Part shown: positions 9,763-17,965 of the stretch, one piece after another
How the letters are laid out: every line of letters starts with the position of its first letter
Numbering within the stretch: position 1 is the first letter of the stretch
Assembly: GCF_000517105.1 (NCBI RefSeq)
Contig: NZ_KI912149.1
Span: 1,637,946 to 1,701,945, forward strand
Source of the DNA: Fischerella sp. PCC 9605
Lineage (GTDB): Bacteria > Cyanobacteriota > Cyanobacteriia > Cyanobacteriales > Nostocaceae
Length of the DNA: 64,000 nt
Direction: 5' to 3'
Position numbers and translations under genes: made by a program
The notes under the pieces: generated by a model
Databases searched by the model: none
What the model was told of the DNA's origin: nothing
Seen by the model: the letters and a program-made list of their open reading frames with translations, nothing else

Positions 9763-10401
9763 CTAACTTCTAGCTCGTTCAAACAAAGCACGATAAACAG
9801 GTTCACCCTTTTTTTGAGTAGCTATTTCTCGTTCTGTAGGTACTGGTAGGGGATTTTCTGCTAGCCATTCTCCTGAACCTTGCCTTTGGAAAGCTGGATG
9901 ACAAGCAAAGCGATCGCACATTTCCATCGCTACAAACTCCACATCCGATTGTAAAAATACTATTCCCCCTGGCACAAGATAATCTGCCAGTTCAGCGACT
10001 AACTCCGGTTGTACAACCCGCCGTTTGGCGTGGCGATTTTTAAACCACGGATCGGGAAACTGAATAGTGACGCGCTGTAAAGTTCCTGTGGGGAGAGTTG
10101 ATAAAAGCGATCGCAAGGAATTATTCACATTGCAAAAAAGATAGTGCAGGTTTGTCAGTCCCAATTCATCCCGTAATCTATTGGCTTCGTCTACCAACGC
10201 TTCTCGAATTTCCAAACCGAGAAAATTCCAGTTAGGTTCTACCTGCGCCATCTTCAACACAAACCTTCCCCTAGCACAGCCAATATCGAGGTGTAGCGGT
10301 TGATTTGGCTGAGCATAAACTTTTGCCCAGTCAAGGGGATTGACGGGTGTTTGATACTTTTGTGCTAATGGGTTAACGTGTTGACGGACTCGGATAGGCA
10401 T
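9763..10401 (-). CDS. trmB: tRNA (guanine-N7)-methyltransferase
   Basis: A 212-residue SAM-dependent methyltransferase that forms m7G46 in tRNA variable loops. Visible family marks are the SAM-binding motif [17 protein letters not shown] (~37-53), the acidic LGLEIRE, and the characteristic [15 protein letters not shown] (~114-128) of TrmB, followed by [14 protein letters not shown]. Full length. ATG 10401 is followed directly by [12 protein letters not shown], the usual cyanobacterial N-terminus. The gene is divergent from the small MITE-split gene at 10518; a short palindrome (AATCGTCA/TGACGATT, 10453-10479) lies in the spacer. Confidence 0.95.
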   Translation of the reverse strand: MPIRVRQHVNPLAQKYQTPVNPLDWAKVYAQPNQPLHLDIGCARGRFVLKMAQVEPNWNFLGLEIREALVDEANRLRDELGLTNLHYLFCNVNNSLRSLLSTLPTGTLQRVTIQFPDPWFKNRHAKRRVVQPELVAELADYLVPGGIVFLQSDVEFVAMEMCDRFACHPAFQRQGSGEWLAENPLPVPTEREIATQKKGEPVYRALFERARS

Positions 10402-10517
10402 ACTTACTATTCAATACTTCCAAATTCTAATGTGTTTAGAGTCACTATAAAAAATCGTCAGATCATCTATTTGACGATTCACCATCACAAGTCTAATAAT
10501 TTCTACTTACAACATAA

Positions 10518-10837
10518 ATGCCTAATCCTAAAGGGAACCCAGAAAACTTAAAACCATTTAGGGATTTCCAAGAAATAAATTATCCTGGACTGTGGAGTGC
10601 GCCCTTATCAAGTGGCAGGAGAGACGCCTGCCTCCACAAGAGATTTTTGGATACTTTTTTATTTGGAAGTCCCTTAAGACTGATAGAGACGAACCATTGA
10701 CTGAAAAAATCAATTTACGTATTACAAAATCAATGAAAGAGGAACTAAGTAAAAAAGAAGATGCCCCGGAATTTTGTAGGCAAGCTATCCAAAAAGCACT
10801 CTCTGAAGAGAAGCAAGCGAAAAGCCAGGATAGCTAG
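10518..10837 (+). pseudogene. Small cyanobacterial gene split by a MITE
   Basis: The frame starting at ATG 10518 encodes MPNPKGNPENLKPF and then runs into foreign sequence. The frame ending at 10837 encodes KTDRDEPLTEKINLRITKS and a charged helical tail. Removing 10561-10676 (element plus one TA) joins them exactly as PF-KTDRDEPL and gives an uninterrupted 67-residue protein of a small family I recall from cyanobacteria; the LRITKSMKEEL stretch resembles a ribbon-helix-helix type segment. The 116-base insertion shifts the frame, so the present gene is broken. A shorter product from a GTG at 10592 inside the element could still be made (81 residues, retaining the C-terminal part). Function unknown. 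Confidence 0.8.
10561..10674. mobile_element. 114-bp MITE with TA target duplication
   Basis: The ends are imperfect inverted repeats: left GGGATTTCCAAGAAATAAAT, right (reverse strand) AGGGACTTCCAAATAAAAAA, both followed by ATCC slightly further in. The element is flanked by TA at 10559-10560 and 10675-10676, the target duplication of IS630/Tc1-type transposases. Inside is a hairpin, GTGGCAGG...GCCTGCCTCCAC (10612-10637). No coding capacity, so it would have been moved in trans by a transposase not present in this window. Confidence 0.8.
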
Positions 10838-11007
10838 GTTTGTGATGCGAAATTTTTAGATATTTTTACCCGCTAGCTTTTAATTGTTAGCTTCATTATG
10901 TATATAAATATTAAGCGCGATCGCTGCTAAGCAAAATTACAAAGCAGAGGTTATACTCTTTTGCAAAAGAGTTTTTACACACTGTTTTTAAGAAAGTCCT
11001 TACTTCA

Positions 11008-12108
11008 ATGATTTCCAATTTTCGCTTTGCCATAGTCAGCGACTTGCACATTGCGCTTCCCCAGACAATCTGGAATCATCCTAGCCGTTTTCATTTGGTG
11101 GAAGTCAGTATTCCAGCGTTTGAAACTGTACTAGAACATTTAACACAGCTGAATTTAGATTTTCTTTTGTTACCTGGAGACTTAACCCAACACGGTGAAC
11201 CAGAAAATCATACTTGGTTGGAAAAACGCCTAGCACAATTACCTTTTCCTGTCTACGTCGTTCCTGGCAATCATGATGTTCCTGTGCTCAAAGCTAACGA
11301 GCAATCAATTGCTTTTGAAGAATTTCCTTATTATTATCGTAAATTCGGCTACCATAATCCAGAGCAATTCTATTACACTTGTGAGGTATTGCCAGGAGTC
11401 AGACTGATTGGTCTGAATTCTAACTTTTTTAATGACCAAGCAGAGCAAATTGGACGCTTGGATACTAAACAGCTGCGGTGGTTGGAAGAGGTGCTAGCTA
11501 CAGCTGATGATGAATTGGTACTGGTGATGATACATCACAACGTTGTTGAGCATCTACCCAATCAATCACGCCATCCAATGGCAAATCGCTACATGTTAGA
11601 AAATGCAGCAGAATTATTGCATCTACTACGGCATTACGGTGTGAGGCTGGTATTTACGGGGCATTTACACGTTCAGGATGTAGCGTACTCTCAGGGAGTA
11701 TATGACATCACCACTGGTTCTTTAGTTAGTTATCCTCATCCATATCGAGTCTTAGAATTCCACCAAGATAGCCACGGTAGACAGTGGTTGCAAATGTTAT
11801 CCTATCGAGTGGAGTCAGTACCTAATTTCCCCAACTTGCAATATACTTCGCGAAAATGGATGGGCGATCGCAGTTTTCCTTTCTTAATGAAATTACTTAC
11901 TCTACCGCCTTTAAACCTACCACTAGAGCAAGCACAAGAACTAGCTCCTACTCTCCGGGATTTTTGGGCAAACATTGCCAATGGAGATGCGCTGTTTAAC
12001 TACTCGCATTTTCCCCCAGAAGTAAGTCGTTATTTTGAAAAATACGGAGCGATCGCAACTTGTGGCACACCCACCTTCATTGATAATAACAGTACGTTGT
12101 TGCTTTAG
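11008..12108 (+). CDS. Calcineurin-like metallophosphoesterase
   Basis: A 366-residue protein with the binuclear metallophosphatase signature in order: SDLHI (~11-15), LLPGDLTQHGEP (~54-65), VVPGNHDVP (~84-92), IHHNV (~175) and TGHLHVQD (~217-224). The arrangement matches class III (CpdA-like) phosphodiesterases or phosphoprotein phosphatases; the real substrate cannot be told. The C-terminal ~90 residues are outside the catalytic domain. No signal peptide, so probably cytoplasmic. The stop codon TAG (12106-12108) is immediately followed by, and merges with, a GTTGGTT repeat array. The FIST gene converges from the other side. Confidence 0.88.
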   Translation: MISNFRFAIVSDLHIALPQTIWNHPSRFHLVEVSIPAFETVLEHLTQLNLDFLLLPGDLTQHGEPENHTWLEKRLAQLPFPVYVVPGNHDVPVLKANEQSIAFEEFPYYYRKFGYHNPEQFYYTCEVLPGVRLIGLNSNFFNDQAEQIGRLDTKQLRWLEEVLATADDELVLVMIHHNVVEHLPNQSRHPMANRYMLENAAELLHLLRHYGVRLVFTGHLHVQDVAYSQGVYDITTGSLVSYPHPYRVLEFHQDSHGRQWLQMLSYRVESVPNFPNLQYTSRKWMGDRSFPFLMKLLTLPPLNLPLEQAQELAPTLRDFWANIANGDALFNYSHFPPEVSRYFEKYGAIATCGTPTFIDNNSTLLL

Positions 12109-12262
12109 TTGTTGGTTGTTGGTGGTTGGTGGTTGGTAGTTGGTTGTTGGTTGTTGGTGGTTGGTTGTTGGTGGTTGTTTCCCCCACTCCCCCACTCTCC
12201 CACTCTCCCCATTCCCCATTCCCTATTGCCTATTGCCTATTGCCTATTGCCTATTCCCTACT
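12109..12262. repeat. Short tandem repeat (STRR) block
   Basis: Starts as (GTTGGTTGTTGGTG)-type repeats (12110-12180), switches to CCCACTCTCC units (12181-12220), then to TTGCCTA heptamers (CCTATTGCCTATTG, ~12222-12262). The last part lies inside the 3' end of the FIST gene on the other strand and supplies its final codons and stop. Confidence 0.8.
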
Positions 12263-13464
12263 GCCCGGCAAATTCCAAATACAGAAGTGTAACCGTGTAG
12301 GAAAGTACTACCACCTACAGGGCCGATTTCACCGCCACAGAAAAAGCCTCCTAGGGGAATATCATTGAGGTAGCGCTGGAATAGCTGTGAGTCAAAATTT
12401 GGTTGGCCGTAAAGTCCTGCACCTCGTCCTAGGCAGGAAAACATTAACGCACCCACAGCAGCGGGTTCGATAGCTTGCTGTTTTTGATACATTTTTAGGA
12501 GGAATTCTAAGTCCTCAGCAGAAGCTTCAGCATCGCGCAAGTGGAATTGCAGGCGTTGTCCGGCACGAACGTAATCGCCAATAGCGATCGCTCCTCCAGC
12601 TGGGTCTACTCCCAGAATATCGCGAATTAGAAAGTCTCCCTGCTGCAAACAAACTTTAAATTCGTCCATTGCCAAACCGACAAACAGAGAATTCTGTGCT
12701 AGGGTTCGGTCTTCTTCGCTAAGCTCAGCAATCAAATCTCGCAGTACAATCAGCGGTACTTGCTCATCCAATTCCAAAATAATATTGCGATCGCCTTTTG
12801 TTACCTGGTATGGTTTGCCAATTGGTCGGCATCCTTGAGCGACAATCGTTTCTAAAACAATATTGCCACTCAAAGCAACACCAACTGTTCCTTCTTGGTA
12901 CAGGCGATCGTTATAGAAAAGGGCAATCTTACCACCCATAACACCACTACTTGCTTGACCTCCCACTGTTACCGATCCTGGATAAGCATAATCCAGCCCT
13001 TGTAACAAGTCATTGATACCAGAGGAGAAAGAAGCAGACAACAAAATGAATTGAGGTGTAGGTGAAGGAGGCACACCAATTAAATCAATCCAAGCATTCG
13101 GTGGCCCATCTAAGTCAGGTAATTCTTCGGCAACAACATGAAAGGCTTTAATATTCACTCCCGGCAGATGAGCTAAAGTCAAACTGAGGGCGGGTTCTGC
13201 TTCTAATTCTTGGGTTTGTCCCCAGCCGATTGTGCCAATTACACCGCCACCACTACAGCCAATTAACACAGGTACTGAAAGCTTGTCTGCCAACAAAGGC
13301 AATACTCGGGAATACTCACTCGTAAAAGCAGACGAAATGAATACCAGCCCCAGATCTGCACGTGCCGATAATGAAGAGGCAGTTCGTTGTACCACTTCGT
13401 CAACAGCTGCTTCTAGAGAAGGACGGGTTGATAGGGCATTTGCCCATTGCATTTGATCTGCCAT
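12244..13464 (-). CDS. FIST N/C domain sensory protein
   Basis: A 406-residue protein with the FIST-N fold (ADLGLVFISSAF, then VPVLIGCSGGGVIG at ~78-91) and FIST-C fold (C-terminal ~225-400, ending in IPLGGFFCGGEIGP). FIST domains are predicted small-ligand, perhaps amino-acid, sensors often found with two-component proteins, but no transmitter is attached here. ATG 13464 (MADQMQWANALST) is the natural start. The C-terminal residues GNRQ and the TAG stop are read from the TTGCCTA repeat array, so the end of this protein has been rewritten by repeat DNA. Transcribed away from cp12. Confidence 0.85.
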   Translation of the reverse strand: MADQMQWANALSTRPSLEAAVDEVVQRTASSLSARADLGLVFISSAFTSEYSRVLPLLADKLSVPVLIGCSGGGVIGTIGWGQTQELEAEPALSLTLAHLPGVNIKAFHVVAEELPDLDGPPNAWIDLIGVPPSPTPQFILLSASFSSGINDLLQGLDYAYPGSVTVGGQASSGVMGGKIALFYNDRLYQEGTVGVALSGNIVLETIVAQGCRPIGKPYQVTKGDRNIILELDEQVPLIVLRDLIAELSEEDRTLAQNSLFVGLAMDEFKVCLQQGDFLIRDILGVDPAGGAIAIGDYVRAGQRLQFHLRDAEASAEDLEFLLKMYQKQQAIEPAAVGALMFSCLGRGAGLYGQPNFDSQLFQRYLNDIPLGGFFCGGEIGPVGGSTFLHGYTSVFGICRAVGNRQ

Positions 13465-13836
13465 GAGTCTTACGCTTTTTTTATGCGGCTAGTAGTGTTT
13501 TTAATTTTTATCCAGGAAAACAAGAATATTGCATCCTACGACTAGGTGAAGCCAGCCCTTTATCATTTATCGCAAAAACCTAGGGTTGCTATTCCCTATT
13601 AAATACATATAAAAATATTGTATAATCTCTATTCTCAAGTTGATGGTCTGCAAAAGATTAAAAGATAAAGTTAAATAGAGGATCTGTGCTGCTATTTGCT
13701 GTATTTATAATCAAGTATGAATCACAAATACTAAACTAGCAGCTAATATGGCTAGAATAATTAGGAATAGTGCAAAAATTGCCTTTCTTGTACTTTTTCT
13801 ATACTAGTATTAACAACACACAGCAAGATTACAACT
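13465..13836. promoter_or_regulatory. Divergent spacer upstream of cp12
   Basis: A 372-base AT-rich region between the FIST gene and cp12. TTGCCT (13779-13784) and TATACT (13800-13805) are 15 bases apart and ~30 bases before the cp12 start, a possible sigma70-type promoter. A TATAAT-like box also lies near 13620. These are pattern matches only. No gene seen. Confidence 0.3.
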
Positions 13837-14058
13837 ATGACCGACATCCGAAACAGAATCGAACAAGAAGTTGAAGAAGCTCGTGCTGTCTGTGATACAG
13901 CAGGTGACAACTCTGCTGAATGTGCTGCTGCTTGGGATGCAGTAGAAGAACTGCAAGCCGAAGCTTCCCATCAGAAGCAAGCTAAACCCAAAACTGCTTT
14001 CGAGAAATATTGTGATGATAACCCTGAAGCTGATGAATGTCGTGTTTATGACGACTAA
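13837..14058 (+). CDS. cp12: Calvin-cycle regulator CP12
   Basis: A 73-residue, mostly disordered redox switch that in the dark forms the GAPDH-CP12-phosphoribulokinase complex and shuts down both enzymes. All marks of a full-length CP12 are present: the N-terminal Cys pair (Cys19, Cys29), the AWDAVEELQAEASH core motif (~32-45) and the C-terminal Cys pair (Cys59, Cys68) in CDDNPEADECRVYDD, the tail that inserts into GAPDH. Single gene, with its own spacer on both sides. No clear Shine-Dalgarno precedes ATG 13837. Confidence 0.97.
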   Translation: MTDIRNRIEQEVEEARAVCDTAGDNSAECAAAWDAVEELQAEASHQKQAKPKTAFEKYCDDNPEADECRVYDD

Positions 14059-14571
14059 AAATCAAGTAAGTTAAGTTTCTTTTTCGTTTACAAGCAAGTA
14101 ACAAAGATCTATTTACCAATATCTTGCACCTTCACACTTTGATCGAGCATGAAATTTCACACTTCTTTGTTTATTTATATCGTAATCATACGGTAACACA
14201 AGGTAGCAAGTGAAATTTTCTCCTTCATTCGATCAAGAACAATAAACTAACAATTTCTTCTAGTAAGTTTGAGGGTGACAAGCATGTAGCCAGTCAGGGT
14301 GAGTTGCTAAATTCTCCCTGATATTTCTGGCAACTATTGCAAGATGTTAGTTCAAGATCTTTGGAACTGCTTGTTTTTTGTTAAATCGTAACATCTCTTA
14401 TATTTATATTTTTCTTGTAGCGTGCAAACAATCAGGAAAAAATTAAAATCCTGTATTGGTGTCAAGCGTTTAGCTTGACTTTTTAGTTAAGCTATTAGCT
14501 AGCTGTTATATGAAAAATACCCATTCTGTGGGTTTTATCCTGTCAAGTAAAGTTATTTATCAGCTTTGGGA
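14059..14571. other. Spacer with long imperfect inverted repeat
   Basis: The segment TGATCGAGCATGAAATTTCA (from 14140) is mirrored by GTGAAATTTTCTCCTTCATT...CGATCA (14210-14234), giving an imperfect stem with a ~50-base loop after cp12. It may end the cp12 transcript or be a repeat relic. A second region, GTGTCAAGCGTTTAGCTTGAC (14459-14479), contains GTCAAGC/GCTTGAC followed by TTTTTAG and looks like a small terminator. No gene seen. Confidence 0.4.
14459..14486 (+). terminator. GTCAAGC...GCTTGAC hairpin with T-run
   Basis: GTCAAGC (14461-14467) and GCTTGAC (14473-14479) form a 7-bp stem with a short loop, followed by TTTTTAG. It lies 400 bases after cp12, so it would end a long cp12 transcript or an unannotated small RNA in this spacer. 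Confidence 0.4.
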
Positions 14572-15171
14572 ATGATTATGGACAAGGAAGTTTGGTTTCG
14601 CCCTTTTGTTTGGATGGACTATCGGCTAGCAGTATTATTTGCAGTGATTATTCCCCTGATTTTGCTGATTTGGGCGTTTGTGCAAAAAGCTGAGGGAATG
14701 CAACGCTTGTTAACTATTTACTGGCGGGTATCAAGTCTATTGGCCATCACTGTTTACTTAATGATTGCCCAGTATCCGGTGAGTTTCCTTTCAGGGTTTA
14801 TGGGTCGTATCCTCATACCCATCTCCCTTTGGTTCTGGGTGGATCTTAACGATGAAATTGAGTATCAACCCAACGGACCATTAAAGCTGACTTTTACTTC
14901 TTGGCGATGGGCAACAACTATTTATTGTATTTTAGGTTCGCTTGCCTCTATACCTTTTTTGGGTTGTGCTTTTTCTGCAAATCCTAGCAATAATCCTAAT
15001 TGTAGTGTTTGGTTTGAGGCTCCTTTACTATTCAAAGAATTTTTCCATCCCAATACCAGTGCTGGCTTTCTCGGCATTCTCAGTATAATTTGTTTAGTAA
15101 TTTACGTGCTTTACTTGAGCTATTTTGTCTTGATTAAGCTGGGTAAGCAGGGGCGTTCCGCTACACAGTAG
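14572..15171 (+). CDS. DUF3177 family membrane protein
   Basis: A ~199-residue integral membrane protein restricted, as far as I know, to cyanobacteria (DUF3177). Five hydrophobic segments are visible: AVLFAVIIPLILLIWAFV, SLLAITVYLMIAQYPV, ILIPISLWFWV, TIYCILGSLASIPFLG and GILSIICLVIYVLYLSYFVL. The N-terminus WFRPFVWMDYRLA is characteristic. ATG 14572 or 14578 is preferred over the upstream in-frame TTG at 14566. Function unknown. Followed by an STRR hairpin and then the small conserved gene at 15274. Confidence 0.8.
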   Translation: MIMDKEVWFRPFVWMDYRLAVLFAVIIPLILLIWAFVQKAEGMQRLLTIYWRVSSLLAITVYLMIAQYPVSFLSGFMGRILIPISLWFWVDLNDEIEYQPNGPLKLTFTSWRWATTIYCILGSLASIPFLGCAFSANPSNNPNCSVWFEAPLLFKEFFHPNTSAGFLGILSIICLVIYVLYLSYFVLIKLGKQGRSATQ

Positions 15172-15175
15172 GAGT

Positions 15176-15246
15176 TTGTTGTTAGTTGTTTGTTGTTGGG
15201 TGTTGGTTTTTTACAAACAACTACCAACCATCAACAACCAACAAAA
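15176..15246. repeat. STRR inverted repeat (GTTGTTAG / CAACAAC)
   Basis: A TTGTTGTTAGTTGTTTGTTG tract faces ACAAACAACTACCAACC and CAACAACCAACAAAAAC on the same strand, forming a loose hairpin between two co-oriented genes. Same repeat class as 5191-5264. Confidence 0.6.
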
Positions 15247-15273
15247 ACAGGTTGCTTTGTATAATTTTTCTTA

Positions 15274-15573
15274 ATGAACAATTCTATAGGTAAAAGACTG
15301 GAACAATACACCATCAAACGTCCCCAAGAAGTTTTATTGGTGACAGTGGCAATTGCTGGCGAGGAAGATCAAATAGCTATATTTAAAGGCTTCTCTAGTT
15401 CTTTGATGCGTCCTACATGCTTCGATCCGGATGTACCTGTCTTGCCAGAGGAGGCAAAACTTCTCAAAATTGACCGAGTAGCGAGTCCTTATAATCCAGA
15501 AGCACCCCGTTATATTCAACAAGAACTGACTTGGGAAGATATGCAGGTTTTACTAGCCCAAGTTGGAGTTTAG
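15274..15573 (+). CDS. Conserved cyanobacterial protein (DUF7734-like)
   Basis: A 99-residue soluble protein with the conserved-looking core RPQEVLLVTVAIAGEEDQ, IAIFKGFSSSLMRPT, FDPDVPVLP and YIQQELTWEDMQVLL. I recognise it as a small cyanobacterial/plastid family without known function (DUF7734 from memory). Starts at ATG 15274. The TAG stop runs straight into a GTCAATA repeat array. Confidence 0.7.
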   Translation: MNNSIGKRLEQYTIKRPQEVLLVTVAIAGEEDQIAIFKGFSSSLMRPTCFDPDVPVLPEEAKLLKIDRVASPYNPEAPRYIQQELTWEDMQVLLAQVGV

Positions 15574-16032
15574 TCAATAGTCAATAGTCATTAGTCATTG
15601 GTCATTGGTCATTTGTTAGTGGTTAGTCGTTAGTAGTTAGTTGTCATTTATTACTTACTCCCCCACTCTCCCACTCTCCCACTCTTCCACTCTTCCACTC
15701 TTCCACTCTTCCACTCTCCCCATCTCCCCACTCTCTGTTCAAGCGCGTTCATCAAATTCTAGTCAAGAGCAAAACAGGTTGTTCGCTAATCGCAAAATTA
15801 TGTTAATTTATTATGAATAATCATGACAAACCCCAATAAATATATTTTTTAGTAACCACTCTAGGGTAATTTTTTCTTTTTAATACCATTTATAAATACA
15901 TAGGCTAGACAAACGCCTTTTATTTGCGTTTGTGTGGGATTTACTTTACCTTACAAGCGTGAGCGCACAAATGGTATCAGTTAGACCATAGAGCAACGAT
16001 TTTTATTTTTAAATTCACACACTCTCCCGATC
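15574..16032. repeat. STRR block and guaA leader
   Basis: From 15571 to about 15660 the sequence is made of GTCAATA, GTCATTG and GTTAGTA-like heptamers. At 15660-15735 it becomes CCCACTCTC and CCACTCTT repeats (CCACTCTT four times). After 15740 it is ordinary AT-rich DNA leading to guaA; a GCGTTTGTGTGGG... stretch (15910-15960) is the only notable part. No gene seen. Confidence 0.7.
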
Positions 16033-17661
16033 ATGAGTACAGCGGTGACCCTACCAACACAAACACAACAAGCGCCTCAAGCAGTAGAACCTTTGAGGCA
16101 AATTAATCGCCAAATGATTGTTATTCTCGATTTTGGTTCTCAGTATTCCGAACTGATTGCTCGCCGAATTCGAGAAACTCAGGTTTATTCGGAAGTTCTC
16201 TCTTACCGTACTACAATCGAACAGTTACGAAAGCTTAATCCCAAGGGAATTATCCTTTCTGGTGGCCCTAGTTCAGTTTATGACCAGGGTGCTCCCCATT
16301 GCGACCCACAAATTTGGCATTTGGGAATTCCCATTTTGGGTGTTTGCTATGGTATGCAGCTGATGGTGCAACAACTAGGTGGGGAAGTCGCAAGAGCTGA
16401 ACGAGGCGAGTATGGCAAGGCTTCGTTATATATAGATGATCCGACAGACTTATTTACCAATGTCGAAGATGGCACAACCATGTGGATGAGTCATGGCGAC
16501 TCAGTCACAAAAATGCCACCAGGGTTTGAATTGTTGGCACATACAGAAAATACTCCCTGTGCTGCGATCGCCGATCACAATCGCAAACTTTATGGTGTCC
16601 AATTCCATCCAGAGGTAGTGCATTCTATCGGCGGTTTGCCATTAATCCGTAATTTTGTTTACCATATCTGCGAGTGCGAACCCACCTGGACAACTGCCGC
16701 TTTTGTAGAAGAATCAATTCGCGAAATTCGTGCCAAAGTCGGCGATAAGCGGGTACTGCTAGCACTGTCTGGAGGAGTAGATTCTTCTACCCTAGCCTTT
16801 TTGCTGCATAAAGCCATCGGCGATCAACTTACTTGTGTATTTATTGACCAAGGCTTTATGCGAAAGTATGAGCCAGAGCGATTGCTGAAAGTATTCCAAG
16901 AGCAGTTTCATATTCCTGTAGAGTACGTTAACGCTCGCGATCGCTTCCTGAATGCTCTCAGTGGTATTACCGATCCTGAAGAGAAACGTCGTATAATTGG
17001 ACACGAGTTCATCAGGGTTTTTGAGGAGGAATCAAAACGGTTAGGGCCCTTTGATTACCTAGCACAAGGCACGCTCTATCCAGATGTGATTGAGTCTGCT
17101 GATACCAACGTCGATCCGCAAACAGGCGAACGAGTGGCGGTGAAAATTAAGAGCCATCACAATGTCGGTGGTTTGCCCAAGGATTTGCGATTCAAACTCG
17201 TAGAACCACTACGGAAACTGTTCAAGGATGAAGTCCGCAAAGTCGGACGTTCTATTGGCTTGCCAGAAGAAATCGTACAGCGCCATCCCTTCCCCGGGCC
17301 TGGTTTGGCGATTCGCATTTTAGGTGAAATCACTGCCGAACGGTTAAAGATTTTGCGGGATGCTGATTTGATTGTGCGGCAAGAAATTAATCAACAGGGC
17401 TTGTACAACCAATGCTGGCAAGCCTTTGCTGTATTGTTGCCAATCAAAAGCGTGGGTGTAATGGGCGATCAGCGTACCTACGCTTACCCCATCGTCTTAC
17501 GCATCGTCACCAGTGAAGATGGCATGACCGCTGACTGGGCGCGTCTGCCTTATGATGTACTCGAAGTGATTTCTAACCGGATTGTTAATGAAGTGAAAGG
17601 TGTTAACCGGGTAGTTTACGATATTACTTCCAAGCCGCCTGGAACTATCGAGTGGGAATAG
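16033..17661 (+). CDS. guaA: GMP synthase (glutamine-hydrolysing)
   Basis: A 542-residue enzyme converting XMP, glutamine and ATP to GMP in purine synthesis. Order: class I glutamine amidotransferase domain ([19 protein letters not shown] ~31-49; catalytic Cys in GVCYGMQL ~103; HPE triad part in QFHPEVVHS), ATP-pyrophosphatase domain with the P-loop [16 protein letters not shown] (~244-259), and the C-terminal dimerisation domain ending KPPGTIEWE, the universal GuaA terminus. Full length with a ~28-residue cyanobacterial N-terminal extension. Monocistronic, flanked by repeats on both sides. Confidence 0.98.
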   Translation: MSTAVTLPTQTQQAPQAVEPLRQINRQMIVILDFGSQYSELIARRIRETQVYSEVLSYRTTIEQLRKLNPKGIILSGGPSSVYDQGAPHCDPQIWHLGIPILGVCYGMQLMVQQLGGEVARAERGEYGKASLYIDDPTDLFTNVEDGTTMWMSHGDSVTKMPPGFELLAHTENTPCAAIADHNRKLYGVQFHPEVVHSIGGLPLIRNFVYHICECEPTWTTAAFVEESIREIRAKVGDKRVLLALSGGVDSSTLAFLLHKAIGDQLTCVFIDQGFMRKYEPERLLKVFQEQFHIPVEYVNARDRFLNALSGITDPEEKRRIIGHEFIRVFEEESKRLGPFDYLAQGTLYPDVIESADTNVDPQTGERVAVKIKSHHNVGGLPKDLRFKLVEPLRKLFKDEVRKVGRSIGLPEEIVQRHPFPGPGLAIRILGEITAERLKILRDADLIVRQEINQQGLYNQCWQAFAVLLPIKSVGVMGDQRTYAYPIVLRIVTSEDGMTADWARLPYDVLEVISNRIVNEVKGVNRVVYDITSKPPGTIEWE

Positions 17662-17965
17662 ATTTTGTTGGTGGTGAGCCAGCGCGCTCCAAAGGGGGTC
17701 TCCCCCATGTAGACGCCCGCAGCGCGGTGAGGCCAGCCCCCCAGAAGGCGGTCTCCGTCACGTAGACGCGCAGCGGCTTCCCGTAAGGGTAGGGGGACTG
17801 GCGTAGACGCGCTTTACTCGGCTTCTCGTAGAGTACCCGAAGGGCTTCTCGCAGAGTAGGGCTTCTCGCAGAGTACCCGTAGACGCGCAGCGGCTTCTCG
17901 TAGAGTAGGGTTGGTGGTTGGTTGTTGTTTGGAAATACCAACAACAAACAACAAACAACCAACAA
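17662..17965. repeat. GC-rich repeat array (GTAGAGTACCC type)
   Basis: A 300-base GC-rich block unlike the surrounding DNA. The unit GGCTTCTCGTAGAGTACCCG or GGCTTCTCGCAGAGTAGGG recurs four times between 17817 and 17910, interleaved with GTAGACGCGCAGCGGCTTC (17762-17780 and 17878-17896). The first part carries GCGCTCC...GGGGGTCTCCCCCATGTAGACGC. It ends in a GTTGGTTGTTG / CAACAAAC hairpin (17910-17965). These are dispersed intergenic repeats known from Nostocales; no gene. Confidence 0.75.

Noticed and set aside
10592-10837. 81-codon frame taken as an ordinary independent gene
   Set aside because: Its first third is MITE sequence; the rest is the 3' part of the gene starting at 10518. Kept only as a possible fusion product.
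12109-12368. Two overlapping Val/Leu/Pro-rich frames
   Set aside because: Direct translation of GTTGGTT and CCACTCT repeats.
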